Origin: Candidatus Hydrogenedentota bacterium
GTDB taxonomy: Bacteria; Hydrogenedentota; Hydrogenedentia; Hydrogenedentales; SLHB01
DNA length: 64,000 nucleotides
Direction of reading: 5' to 3'
Assembly: GCA_020848835.1 (NCBI GenBank)
Contig: JADLHJ010000065.1
Location: 1 to 64,000 of the forward strand
A program made the translations under genes and the position numbers. The notes beneath the pieces are model-generated. The model was not told where the DNA came from, searched no databases, and was given only the letters and a program-made list of their open reading frames with translations. Shown in pieces: positions 16,724-25,415 of this stretch. Position 1 is the first letter of the stretch, and the number at the start of each line of letters is the position of its first letter.

Positions 16724-17284
16724 ATGCCTGTTCGCGTAGTCCCGACCGCAATCCCGGATGTCTGCGTCGTCGAATCCCCCGTCTTTGGAGACGACCGCGG
16801 CTACTTTACCGAATTGTTTGTGCCCGAAAAATTCGCGGAAGTGGGACTTCCCACAAACTTCGTGCAAGACAACCTCAGTAAATCATCGAAGGGCACCCTG
16901 CGCGGATTGCACTATCAAATCGACCCCAACGCGCAAGGCAAACTGGTTTACGCGCTCACCGGCACAATATTCGACGTCGCAGTAGACCTCCGCAAAGGCT
17001 CCCCCACCTTCGGGAAATGGGTCGCGCAAGAATTACGCGGCGGTTCGGGTATTGCGCTGTGGGTCCCCGCGGGCTTCGCCCACGGCTTCGTAGCGCTGGA
17101 AGACAACTCCCTGCTCTTTTACAAATGCACCGGCCCCTGGGCTCGGGAATCTGAACGCGCACTCGCCTACAACGATCCCCAGGTCGGCATCGAATGGCCC
17201 ATCGAACCCACTACCATTTCGCCAAAAGACGCCCAAGCCCCCACCATCGACAAAGCCGAATATAATTTCGCGTTCAAAGGCTAA
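16724..17284 (+). CDS. rfbC: dTDP-4-dehydrorhamnose 3,5-epimerase
   Basis: 186 residues, the family's normal length. It epimerises dTDP-4-keto-6-deoxyglucose at C3 and C5 on the way to dTDP-L-rhamnose. Hallmarks are GDDRGYFTELF, the NLSKSSKGTLRGLHYQ active-site segment containing the catalytic His, VYALTGTIFDVAVDLR, and WVPAGFAHGF. The open frame begins at 16694, but ATG 16724 is four bases after GGAGG (16715-16719) and begins the conserved N-terminus. rfbA, rfbB and rfbD are not in the window. It converges with the sulfotransferase gene. Confidence 0.93.
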   Translation: MPVRVVPTAIPDVCVVESPVFGDDRGYFTELFVPEKFAEVGLPTNFVQDNLSKSSKGTLRGLHYQIDPNAQGKLVYALTGTIFDVAVDLRKGSPTFGKWVAQELRGGSGIALWVPAGFAHGFVALEDNSLLFYKCTGPWARESERALAYNDPQVGIEWPIEPTTISPKDAQAPTIDKAEYNFAFKG

Positions 17285-17297
17285 TGATCAGGCCGCG

Positions 17298-18314
17298 CTA
17301 GTCGCGCAACAGCACATCGCAAACCAACTGCGCCTTCTTCAACGTCTTCCGAAACACTCCCCCCTTCTGCGCCTGTGCACGCAACTTCACAATCATTTTC
17401 CGCTGTAACCGGTACCGATCCATCTTCTGCTTCTTCGGCGCAATCGCCTTGCCTGCCTGCTCGTCAAACGCCTTCCAGATCGACTCCGGCGCATATCCGC
17501 ACGTCTGCAAATCTTCCGGATCCAACTGTGCAATCACCTCGCGCATCAACTTCTCTTTCGCCGGGTCCGCGGCAAGATCCTCCACCCATTTCTTCACCGA
17601 CGCAGTAGTCGGGCGCGAATGCTGCTTCACCCCAATCGGATCGCCAAGCCCTTTGTCCGCGCGCTCGGCATTTCCGCGCTCGCCGTAATCAATCGTCTCT
17701 TTCTCAAACGGCACGCCGATATACGCGTAGATCTTCTCCATCCACGTTTCCGGGTCCTTCACCAAATCCTCATACTTAACGTGAATAAACGGCACATCCT
17801 TCTGCCGCAAAAACGCCGCCATCGCCGGCACATACCGATTCAAAATCGGATTGTAGTTCTGGGCAGTCTGATAGTCCCCGTCGAAAAACGAGTTTGCAAA
17901 GGACGAAAACGTCGCCAAAGGATGCCGCGTTAATGCGACATACTTCGCGTCGGGAAACACGCGCTGCATAAACGGAAGCACCAACCCATACGCAGGCGTC
18001 TTGTCTAAACAGACCGACTTCCCGCTGCCTTCCATGAACCGCCCGTACAACACATCACAATACGCCCGGCACGCCTTCCAATAGTCTTGCTCTTTACCCG
18101 GCAACTGATCGACAAACAATTTCTGCGATTCCGCCGCGAGCACATGATCGTACGGCGCCTTGTCCACTTTCGCCCACACACCCAAATGCGCCAACGGCGT
18201 CAGCAAGTGCGGTTCCGGCCCGCCTTTAATCATCGAATGCGACTCCAGCATCCACTCCAGCATCGTGCTGCCCGATCGCGGCGAACTAATCACAAAAAGC
18301 ATCTGAACAGACAT
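17298..18314 (-). CDS. Sulfotransferase family protein
   Basis: 338 residues. The PAPS 5'-phosphosulfate loop SSPRSGSTML appears at residues 10-19, and a 3'-phosphate segment (ALTRHPLATFSSFA) lies about 115 residues later. Layout fits the bacterial Sulfotransfer_1/3 families that sulfate glycans or lipids. The C-terminal ~40 residues are Lys/Arg/Gln-rich. It sits within the glycan gene group, opposite to its neighbours, so a sulfated surface polysaccharide is a reasonable inference. No APS kinase is in the window. Confidence 0.85.
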   Translation of the reverse strand: MSVQMLFVISSPRSGSTMLEWMLESHSMIKGGPEPHLLTPLAHLGVWAKVDKAPYDHVLAAESQKLFVDQLPGKEQDYWKACRAYCDVLYGRFMEGSGKSVCLDKTPAYGLVLPFMQRVFPDAKYVALTRHPLATFSSFANSFFDGDYQTAQNYNPILNRYVPAMAAFLRQKDVPFIHVKYEDLVKDPETWMEKIYAYIGVPFEKETIDYGERGNAERADKGLGDPIGVKQHSRPTTASVKKWVEDLAADPAKEKLMREVIAQLDPEDLQTCGYAPESIWKAFDEQAGKAIAPKKQKMDRYRLQRKMIVKLRAQAQKGGVFRKTLKKAQLVCDVLLRD

Positions 18315-18544
18315 GGCGCTATCAAAACTCCTTCAAGTCGGGATTCTCTGTACTGTATCCGTGCATCCCCTCGCACGCAAACTCCTCTATTTCGCATCAT
18401 TTCCGCAAAGAACGATCTTCACTTTTGCACCTTCGCACTTTCGCGCCTTCATTTGCCGCTCCCCACCCCGCGTGCTAAACTTTCCCCTCGCTTGACCGGG
18501 TGGCAAGCATTCGATGTAGCTTTAGTTGCAGGACCGATTCACGC

Positions 18545-21500
18545 ATGGCAAAAAAGATCGTATTGTTCATCGTTAAACTTTCTATCGCAGGCGGACTCTT
18601 CGCCCTGCTTTTCTATCCACAACTCTTCGGCCTTCCCGCAGACAAATTCCAGCGCGTGACCCCCGGCGACATGCTCGCCGAAATTAAGGACGCAGGTGCG
18701 CCCAACCTTGCATTCTGGCTCATAGCCGCCGTGCTCGTGCGTGTCACAGGCATGCTCTGTGGCGTCCTGCGCTGGCGCATTCTACTGCGTGGGCAAGGCC
18801 TCCACATTCCCTTCTGGTACATGGTCGGCAGCTGGTTCATCGGCCGCACCTTCGGGATTTTCCTGCCCGGCACTATCGGCCTCGACGGCTACCGCCTCTA
18901 CGACTCCGCGTCCTACACCGGCGAAGTGATCAAATGCACAACAGTGATCGCGATCGAAAAACTCATCGGCTTCATCGCGCTCACCTTCCTTGTCTTCGTC
19001 ACTTTTCCGATGGGCTTCAAACTGCTTAGTTTCAGTCTGCCCATGCTTGCCGTCACATTGGTTGTGCTCGGCGGTTTCGTAACCGTTTCGTTTATCACCC
19101 TGCTGAATCCGCGCGTCATCCAAATCGCTGTCATGGCCCTGCCCACACCGAACTTTATCCGCTCGAAAGTAAACAAACTCGGCGCGTCTGTCACCGCATA
19201 CAGCGGCAAACGCTCCGATCTCCTGCTCGCCGTATTCTTCGGCTTCATCGTCCATGCCGCAACCGCGCTCATGTACTTCTGCACCATGATGGCCATTCGC
19301 ACCGAACACACCAACATCTTCGACGTGCTCTTCGCCAGTCCCCTCGTGATTTATGCGACCGTTCTCGCACCCACTATCGGCGGACTCGGCGCGCGCGAGA
19401 TCGTCGGCGTGGCACTGCTCGGCGGACAGGCCGGCGCAGCTGCCGCACTCACCTTCTTCCATCTCGGCTGGTGGGTCGGCGACGTTACGCCCTATCTGAT
19501 AGGTCTTCCAATCCTCGCGTTCCGTTCGCGCCCAAGCGCGGAGCAAGTCAAAGCCAAACTCGCCGAAATGCGCGCAGGCATCGGAGCGCAAGACGATCTA
19601 CTCCAATTGTCGACGGATGAAATCGCTGGCTACCGACACAAGCTGGGCAACTACGTCGTCGCAGGTCTCGCAAGCGGGCTCATCGGCGGCGCGGTCGCTG
19701 GCTTTGTAGAAGCGGCATGGCTCGTTAGCAATGCCGGGCATTTAAAGGAAGGCGTCGCGTACTGGTGGGGCCCACTGGTGTACGGGCTATGCTTCACAGG
19801 CGTCGGCCTCGGCATCGCCGCGGGCTTCGCATTTATTTCGCTGGTGCTCGACAAATACCTCAAAGCATCGACCATATTCGGACTCTGCCTCGGCGCTACC
19901 CTTGCCACAGCAACAATCGTCGTCGGTGGGTTCCGTTTCTTCCAAGACCTCAACAGCGAGCACATGCTCACCATGTCGCAACTCGCCGGACTCTTCGGCG
20001 GAGCCACAGTAGTCGCAGTCGTTGCGTGTTGCCTCGGTTTTTTCGCCGGCTCATTCGCAAAGACCAGCCAACGCACGGCGGTCGTAGCTGCGATCGCTGT
20101 CTATTTCGCCGTCATTATTTTCGGAAGCATTGTCTCCAGCATCGGCACAACTGACGCAAGAGCGATTGACTTCAAACCCGTATCTGGCGCAAACGGCCCC
20201 AACATTATCTTCATCGCCGTGGATACGCTTCGCGCGGACTACCTGAAGGCCTACGAACCCACAGCACGCGCAAATACGCCCGCAATTGACGCGCTACGGA
20301 AAGATTCCGTCCTCTTCAGCAACACCTTTGCACAGTCGTCCTGGACCAAGGCGTCCTTCGCAACAATGTTTACCGGCAAGTACCCGGAAAACCATGGCGC
20401 ATATGAGAAGAGCGCAAAACTTTCCGACAATCTCACTACTTTCCCAGAAGTTCTCAACAAGCACGGCTACTATACGCAGGGCTATTGCAACAATCCGAAC
20501 ATCGCCGACACCTACAACTACAGCCAGGGCTTCGTCGAATACGAATATCTCCGCCCCCGTTACGTCCTCTTCGCGAACCAATCCGCGGAGAAGATGGTCC
20601 TTTATAAAGTAGTTCGTCAGGTGTGGAACAAAGTGATCGGCAAGCTTACCGGCGGCAAGATCAACATCAAAGACTTCTACCAGCCTGCGGAAACCGTCAC
20701 GCAAACCGCAGTGACGTGGCTGGAAAGCGAACACCGCCCCAAAGGCGCGCCGTTCTTCCTCTTTCTCCACTACATGGACCCGCACGACCCTTATATGGAT
20801 CGTACGCAGCCCGGAGTCGGCTACGCGCGCGTCCGCCTCGGCACCAACATGGATCCCGCAGAGTGGAAAGAAAAACTGCAAAGTGCCTACATCGGCGGCA
20901 TCGAATATTGCGATGAACACATTGGCAAACTCATTGAAGAGATCAAACAGCTCGGTCTCTACGACAATTCGCTCATCGTCTTCACGTCTGACCACGGCGA
21001 AGAATTTCACGAGCACGGCGGCTGGTGGCACGGCCTCAGCCTGTATGACGAACAAATCGCCGTGCCGCTCATGTTCAAACTACCGCAAAATCAGCAGGCC
21101 GGGAAAGAATCGCAATTCATTGCGCGCCACGTGGACCTTGGACCCACACTCCTCCAGTTCGCAAACGCCGACCCGAAGGAAGCTATTGACGCAAAGATGC
21201 AAGGCAATCCCCTATTCGAAAAAGAAGACCTTGCTACCATGAAAGACGTATCCGGCGGCTACGTTTACTCCCATCTGAACTTCGAAGGCATCGAACTCCG
21301 CGCCATTCGCACGCCTCTATACAAGTTGATTAATTCCAACGAAAACAAGCGCAACTATCCACCGGTAGAACTCTACGACATGGTGCAGGACCCAACCGAA
21401 CAGAAGAATCTTGCAGGCGCGAGCAATGCTGAAGAGCAGCGCCTCAGCGACACACTACAAGCCATGCGCAAATCTGCGGCCGAGGGGGCCCAGCAGCCTG

Positions 21501-21565
21501 AATACAATGTGGATAGTGCAGAATTAAGACAACAACTGAAAGATACCGGTTACTTGGGCGAGTAA
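18545..21565 (+). CDS. Membrane fusion: LPG-synthase/flippase-like TM domain plus sulfatase/phosphoethanolamine-transferase-fold domain
   Basis: A 1006-residue two-part protein. Residues 1-~335 match the lysylphosphatidylglycerol-synthase TM/YbhN family (several helices; GTIGLDGYRLY and PTIGGLGAREI, the family's typical loops). Residues ~370-540 add another group of helices. From residue 553 (NIIFIAVDTLRADY) a periplasmic alkaline-phosphatase-superfamily domain begins: metal-binding D560, then T601 in SSWTKASFATMFTG where sulfatases have the formylglycine Cys/Ser, HYMDPHDPY, and D816/H817 in SDHGEEFHEHG. Thr at the nucleophile position is usual in phosphoethanolamine or phosphoglycerol transferases rather than in sulfatases. 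Start ATG 18545 is preferred over the upstream GTG 18500. The ugd gene follows after 18 bases. Confidence 0.86.
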   Translation: MAKKIVLFIVKLSIAGGLFALLFYPQLFGLPADKFQRVTPGDMLAEIKDAGAPNLAFWLIAAVLVRVTGMLCGVLRWRILLRGQGLHIPFWYMVGSWFIGRTFGIFLPGTIGLDGYRLYDSASYTGEVIKCTTVIAIEKLIGFIALTFLVFVTFPMGFKLLSFSLPMLAVTLVVLGGFVTVSFITLLNPRVIQIAVMALPTPNFIRSKVNKLGASVTAYSGKRSDLLLAVFFGFIVHAATALMYFCTMMAIRTEHTNIFDVLFASPLVIYATVLAPTIGGLGAREIVGVALLGGQAGAAAALTFFHLGWWVGDVTPYLIGLPILAFRSRPSAEQVKAKLAEMRAGIGAQDDLLQLSTDEIAGYRHKLGNYVVAGLASGLIGGAVAGFVEAAWLVSNAGHLKEGVAYWWGPLVYGLCFTGVGLGIAAGFAFISLVLDKYLKASTIFGLCLGATLATATIVVGGFRFFQDLNSEHMLTMSQLAGLFGGATVVAVVACCLGFFAGSFAKTSQRTAVVAAIAVYFAVIIFGSIVSSIGTTDARAIDFKPVSGANGPNIIFIAVDTLRADYLKAYEPTARANTPAIDALRKDSVLFSNTFAQSSWTKASFATMFTGKYPENHGAYEKSAKLSDNLTTFPEVLNKHGYYTQGYCNNPNIADTYNYSQGFVEYEYLRPRYVLFANQSAEKMVLYKVVRQVWNKVIGKLTGGKINIKDFYQPAETVTQTAVTWLESEHRPKGAPFFLFLHYMDPHDPYMDRTQPGVGYARVRLGTNMDPAEWKEKLQSAYIGGIEYCDEHIGKLIEEIKQLGLYDNSLIVFTSDHGEEFHEHGGWWHGLSLYDEQIAVPLMFKLPQNQQAGKESQFIARHVDLGPTLLQFANADPKEAIDAKMQGNPLFEKEDLATMKDVSGGYVYSHLNFEGIELRAIRTPLYKLINSNENKRNYPPVELYDMVQDPTEQKNLAGASNAEEQRLSDTLQAMRKSAAEGAQQPEYNVDSAELRQQLKDTGYLGE

Positions 21566-21583
21566 CCCGAAAGGCCCCAAGCA

Positions 21584-22891
21584 TTGAAGATAGCAGTAAT
21601 TGGAACCGGACACGTCGGCCTCGTCGTCGGCACTGGGTTGGCCGAAACCGGCCACTACGTCACCTGCGTTGACACCAACGGTGCTCTCATCGAATCGCTC
21701 AACGCAAACAATCTCCCGTTCTACGAACCCGGCCTTGAAGAACTCGTCGCGCGCAACGTCGAAGAAGAACGCCTGCGCTTCACCACCGATCTGGCATCTG
21801 CAGTGAGCGACGTGCTCCTCGTCTTCATTTGCGTAGGAACACCCGCAAGCAATACTGGCGAAGCAGACACCTCAGCCGTCTTCGCCGCGATTCAAAGTGT
21901 CGGCAAAGCGATGACCGGCTACCGCATCATCGTGAACAAAAGCACGTGCCCCGTGGGCACCACCGAAGCGATTCGATTCACATTGAAAAGTCTCACCGAA
22001 CATCCATTTGATGTCGTTGTTAATCCGGAATTCTTGCGCCAGGGCGCTGCGGTAGACGATTTCATGCGTCCCGATCGCATTATTCTTGGCTGCGAAGACG
22101 TGCGCGTCGCCGAGATCATTCGTGAGCTATACGCACCGTTCCTCCGCACCGGTAAGCCTCTGCTTTCCATGAGCGTGCGCAGCGCGGAAATGGCGAAGTA
22201 CGCCGTCAACGCGATGCTCGCCACACGAATCTCATTCATGAATGAATTTGCCCAACTCTGCGAAGCCTATGGCGCGGACATCGCCGAAGTGCGCGAAGGC
22301 CTCGCAGCGGACTCGCGCATCGGTCCTTCCTATCTGTTCCCCGGCGTAGGCTACGGCGGTTCCTGTCTTCCAAAAGATGTGCAAGCCTGCGCGCACCTCG
22401 CGGCCAACCGCGATCTGCCTAGCCCGTTATTGCAAGCGGTGCACACCGTTAACGAGTCGCAGCAGACAAACTTCGTCAAACGCATTTTGGATTTCTATGG
22501 CAAAGACATCGCCAACAAACGTATTGCGATTTGGGGTGCGAGCTTCAAACCAAAAACCGACGATTTGCGCGGCGGCCCCGCCCTGCGCGTGATCGACGCC
22601 TTACTCAATGCGGGCGCGGCGGTCGTCGTTCACGATCCCGTAGCCGATAAAACCTTGCATCAACACTACGGCGACCGCGTATCCATTGCGCAGAAAAGTT
22701 ACGCCGCGCTCGAGGGCGCGGACGGCCTCGTCATCTGCACCGAATGGAACGAATTCCGCCGCCCCGACTACGAACGCATGGCAAAGCTCATGCGCGATCG
22801 CGTCATATTCGATGGACGAAATCTCTACACGACAAAGGTCCTCTCGCAACATGGCTTCCGATATTTCAGTATCGGACGTCCGGCGGTGTAA
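21584..22891 (+). CDS. ugd: UDP-glucose 6-dehydrogenase
   Basis: 435 residues. It oxidises UDP-glucose to UDP-glucuronate using two NAD+. The NAD-binding GTGHVGLV is at the N-terminus, STCPVGTT and NPEFLRQGAAVDDF follow, and the catalytic Cys is in GVGYGGSCLPKDVQA. The C-terminal UDP-binding domain contains WGASFKPKTDDLRGGPAL. The start is TTG at 21584. Six bases separate it from the next gene, so it belongs to one transcription unit with the fusion upstream and the SDR gene downstream. Confidence 0.95.
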   Translation: MKIAVIGTGHVGLVVGTGLAETGHYVTCVDTNGALIESLNANNLPFYEPGLEELVARNVEEERLRFTTDLASAVSDVLLVFICVGTPASNTGEADTSAVFAAIQSVGKAMTGYRIIVNKSTCPVGTTEAIRFTLKSLTEHPFDVVVNPEFLRQGAAVDDFMRPDRIILGCEDVRVAEIIRELYAPFLRTGKPLLSMSVRSAEMAKYAVNAMLATRISFMNEFAQLCEAYGADIAEVREGLAADSRIGPSYLFPGVGYGGSCLPKDVQACAHLAANRDLPSPLLQAVHTVNESQQTNFVKRILDFYGKDIANKRIAIWGASFKPKTDDLRGGPALRVIDALLNAGAAVVVHDPVADKTLHQHYGDRVSIAQKSYAALEGADGLVICTEWNEFRRPDYERMAKLMRDRVIFDGRNLYTTKVLSQHGFRYFSIGRPAV

Positions 22892-22897
22892 CGCGAC

Positions 22898-23827
22898 GTG
22901 CCGCGCGTAGCCCTCATAACTGGCGCAAACGGATTCGTAGGCCGCATCCTCGCCAAGTATTTGCGCGATCGCGAGTGGCAAGTCCGCGAGGCCGTGCTGC
23001 CCGGGCAGCCGGAAGGTCCAAACAAATTCGCCTGCGATATCACCGACATCTCGCAAGTGCGCAAGCTCGTCTCGCGCACCGACGCCCTCTCCCACGTCTT
23101 TCACCTCGCCGCGATCACCTTTGTACCATCGTCGTCGGCCGACCCCGCAAATACCTTTGATGTGAATGTGCAGGGCACAATCAATCTGCTCGAATGCACG
23201 CGCGTGATACATCCGCGCGCCCGCTTCCTCTTCGTCGGTAGCGCCGCGGTCTATGGTCATCCGCAGTCTATTCCCGTCACCGAAGACCACCCGCTCGCCC
23301 CGCGCGAACCCTACGCCATTTCCAAGGCCGCCGCCGATCAATACTGCGAATACATCTTTCGCGCGAACAAGACAAACGTCGTCCGCATGCGCCCCTTCAA
23401 CCATTCCGGAGCAGGACAATCCGATCAATTCGTACTCTCAAACTTCGCGCGCCAAATTGCCCGCATCGAGCGTGGCGAACTCCCCCCCACGCTAAAAGTC
23501 GGCAACATCGATGCCGCCCGCGACTTTCTCCACGTGGACGACGTCGTCCGCGCCTACGAACTCGCCGCGCTCAAAGGCAAAACTGGTGAAGCGTACAACG
23601 TAAGCTGCGGCGAAGGCCGCTCAATCCGAGACGCATTGAACACCTTGCTGTCACGTTCCAAGATAAGAATCGAGGTCGTACAAGATCCCGAACGCATGCG
23701 CCCGGTGGACATTCAGGAGATCAGTGGCTCCTACGCGAAGCTGCAAGCGCACACCGGCTGGAAGCCCGAGATTAACTTCGCTCGCATCCTCGACGACCTG
23801 CTGGAGTACTGGCGCGCGCTGCCATGA
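22898..23827 (+). CDS. NAD-dependent epimerase/dehydratase, GDP-6-deoxy-D-mannose-reductase-like
   Basis: 309-residue extended SDR. GANGFVG near the N-terminus binds the dinucleotide, VGSAAVYG precedes YAISKAAADQ (the Tyr-x-x-x-Lys pair), and MRPFNHSGAGQ plus the NIDAARDFLHVDDVVRAY segment match the Rmd/Gmd group. It most likely reduces or epimerises a 4-keto nucleotide sugar. The start is GTG at 22898, and its stop overlaps the next gene's ATG by four bases. Other SDR sugar enzymes remain possible because substrate range is hard to read from sequence. Confidence 0.82.
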   Translation: MPRVALITGANGFVGRILAKYLRDREWQVREAVLPGQPEGPNKFACDITDISQVRKLVSRTDALSHVFHLAAITFVPSSSADPANTFDVNVQGTINLLECTRVIHPRARFLFVGSAAVYGHPQSIPVTEDHPLAPREPYAISKAAADQYCEYIFRANKTNVVRMRPFNHSGAGQSDQFVLSNFARQIARIERGELPPTLKVGNIDAARDFLHVDDVVRAYELAALKGKTGEAYNVSCGEGRSIRDALNTLLSRSKIRIEVVQDPERMRPVDIQEISGSYAKLQAHTGWKPEINFARILDDLLEYWRALP

Positions 23828-24831
23828 CTACCGAAGGCGCCACGCACGACACACCGGCCTCTGACACACTCGGCGCCATAGCTCCCCAAACTGAACGGAA
23901 GCCCGGCCGGTTACAAACAAAAATTCGCAATGGCGTCGTCATCACCGCTACCAGCCTCATTCTTCTGGAAGTCATTCTTCGCCTCATGGGCATCGCCAAC
24001 CCGCTCATATACGAAGTTCACCCAAATGTCGGCTTTCGCATCAAGCCCAACCAGTACGTATCGTATTTTCGCAACCCCATAACGATTAACTCGTACGGTG
24101 TCCGCGATCCGCGTCCTCTCACCACGCGCGACCCGAACAAAAAACGCGTACTCTGTCTCGGCGATTCCGTAACCTGGGGCGGCATCTATGAGCGTCAGGA
24201 AAATCTGTTCACATCCGTCGCAGAACACCGCCTCGGCAACGTTGAAATTGTCAACGCCGGCGTCAACGGATATTCCGTGCACCAGATGATCGAGCTTTAC
24301 GAAAATTTCCTGACGGAGCTGAATCCCGATCTCATTCTCGTGTGTGCGCTGATTCGTGATTTCGACCGACCGCCCGTAACCAAGCTCACCGGGAGCGGCG
24401 TCGCATTTCCAACGCAAGAACCACGCTTCGCGATCGTGGAAGCACTGCGCATCTGCCAGCTCACCGCATACGAACGATGGAATTGGAACTGGCTCGAACC
24501 ACCACAGGCCTCCGAAGCCAACTGGTTCGAAAATGAAACCTACGAGGACGCTAACTTGAAAAGCGTCATCGAACTCGCAAAAAAAATCGAAGGCAAACAG
24601 AAACTTGCCGTGGTCTTCCTGCCAATCGAGGCCGGCGAGCGCACACGTATTCGCGCCGGCTATTCGCGCACGCTCCGCAATAGCAGCGTAAAAGTAGCGC
24701 GCTTCACTTCCGATGTGGGCCTGACCGCAGACGACTACGTCGATGGAGTACACCTCTCCACGTCGGGCCACGACAAAGTTGGCAACGCGCTTGCCGCACT
24801 CATCGACGACGAACTCAACGATCGAGATTAA
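23824..24831 (+). CDS. Membrane-anchored SGNH/GDSL-type hydrolase
   Basis: 335 residues. One membrane segment (about residues 38-58) follows a short cytoplasmic N-terminus. The periplasmic domain contains SGNH blocks: LGDSVTWGG (nucleophile Ser), NAGVNGYS (oxyanion residues) and DGVHLSTSGHDKVG (the Asp/His pair). Proteins of this type remove or add O-acetyl groups on polysaccharides. It is translationally coupled to the SDR gene and ends the glycan gene run. A 3'-end palindromic repeat starts 14 bases after the stop. Confidence 0.8.
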   Translation: MTTEGATHDTPASDTLGAIAPQTERKPGRLQTKIRNGVVITATSLILLEVILRLMGIANPLIYEVHPNVGFRIKPNQYVSYFRNPITINSYGVRDPRPLTTRDPNKKRVLCLGDSVTWGGIYERQENLFTSVAEHRLGNVEIVNAGVNGYSVHQMIELYENFLTELNPDLILVCALIRDFDRPPVTKLTGSGVAFPTQEPRFAIVEALRICQLTAYERWNWNWLEPPQASEANWFENETYEDANLKSVIELAKKIEGKQKLAVVFLPIEAGERTRIRAGYSRTLRNSSVKVARFTSDVGLTADDYVDGVHLSTSGHDKVGNALAALIDDELNDRD

Positions 24832-24844
24832 TGCTTTGGAGACT

Positions 24845-24876
24845 TAGGTTCGGAGTTCCGCGTTTACGCGGTCTTG
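24845..24876 (+). repeat. CCGCGT-(TT)-ACGCGG 3'-end repeat, perfect copy
   Basis: A 32-base element containing GTTCCGCGTTTACGCGGTC, identical over all 32 bases to the reverse complement of 54209-54240. Its core is a perfect short palindrome. It lies 14 bases beyond the stop of the SGNH gene. Confidence 0.8.
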
Positions 24877-24961
24877 GCAAACTTCGCTGCTATGGCGATC
24901 TTTCGCCACTAGCGCCAAAGCGCGCTTCCGCTTAGAATGGAGCTATCGGAGGAATATCCAA

Positions 24962-25393
24962 ATGCCGGACACAGACACACCCAACTCGAATGAAGCGATT
25001 CCCGCGCCAAAACGCAAACGCAAAGTTGCCAAGAAAAAAATTAAACGCAAGATTGCTGCCGCCCGCGCAACAAAATCCGCTCCGCGCGCAACTGCCGAAC
25101 CAACGTCCTCCCGCGCAGCCAAACTTGCCACAAATCTCATCGCATTTGAAAAAGCGACCTTTGCAAACGCCACCCATCTGCTCGGCGCGATCAACGATCA
25201 GTCAGAACGCGCCATCAAAAACGCGCTCGGCGACGCGTCTTGGATGCCCAAGGAGGGCCAGGAATTCGTCAAGGAATGGAACCGCACCCTGCGCAGCACG
25301 CTAAAAGATTTCGCAAAATCAGTGGACAAGAGCTTCGATCTGCTCTCGCACTACGTGGAGCGCGTGCAATCCGAAACATCGAAGAAAAAGTAA
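24962..25393 (+). CDS. Phasin-like helical protein with Lys/Ala-rich N-terminus
   Basis: 143 residues. Residues ~15-52 are basic and Ala/Pro-rich (PKRKRKVAKKKIKRKIAAAR), like the histone- or DNA-binding tails seen on some granule proteins. Residues ~55-138 form an amphipathic helical domain without Cys (LIAFEKATFANATHLLGAIN to LLSHYVERVQ), similar in character to phasins. GGAGG at 24948-24952 lies nine bases before the ATG. It converges at 22 bases with a wax ester synthase/DGAT gene, suggesting a coat protein of wax-ester/triacylglycerol bodies or PHA granules. The family call is by pattern and context, not a firm match. Confidence 0.6.
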   Translation: MPDTDTPNSNEAIPAPKRKRKVAKKKIKRKIAAARATKSAPRATAEPTSSRAAKLATNLIAFEKATFANATHLLGAINDQSERAIKNALGDASWMPKEGQEFVKEWNRTLRSTLKDFAKSVDKSFDLLSHYVERVQSETSKKK

Positions 25394-25415
25394 CGCTCGA
25401 AAATAAGGAGGCGCG

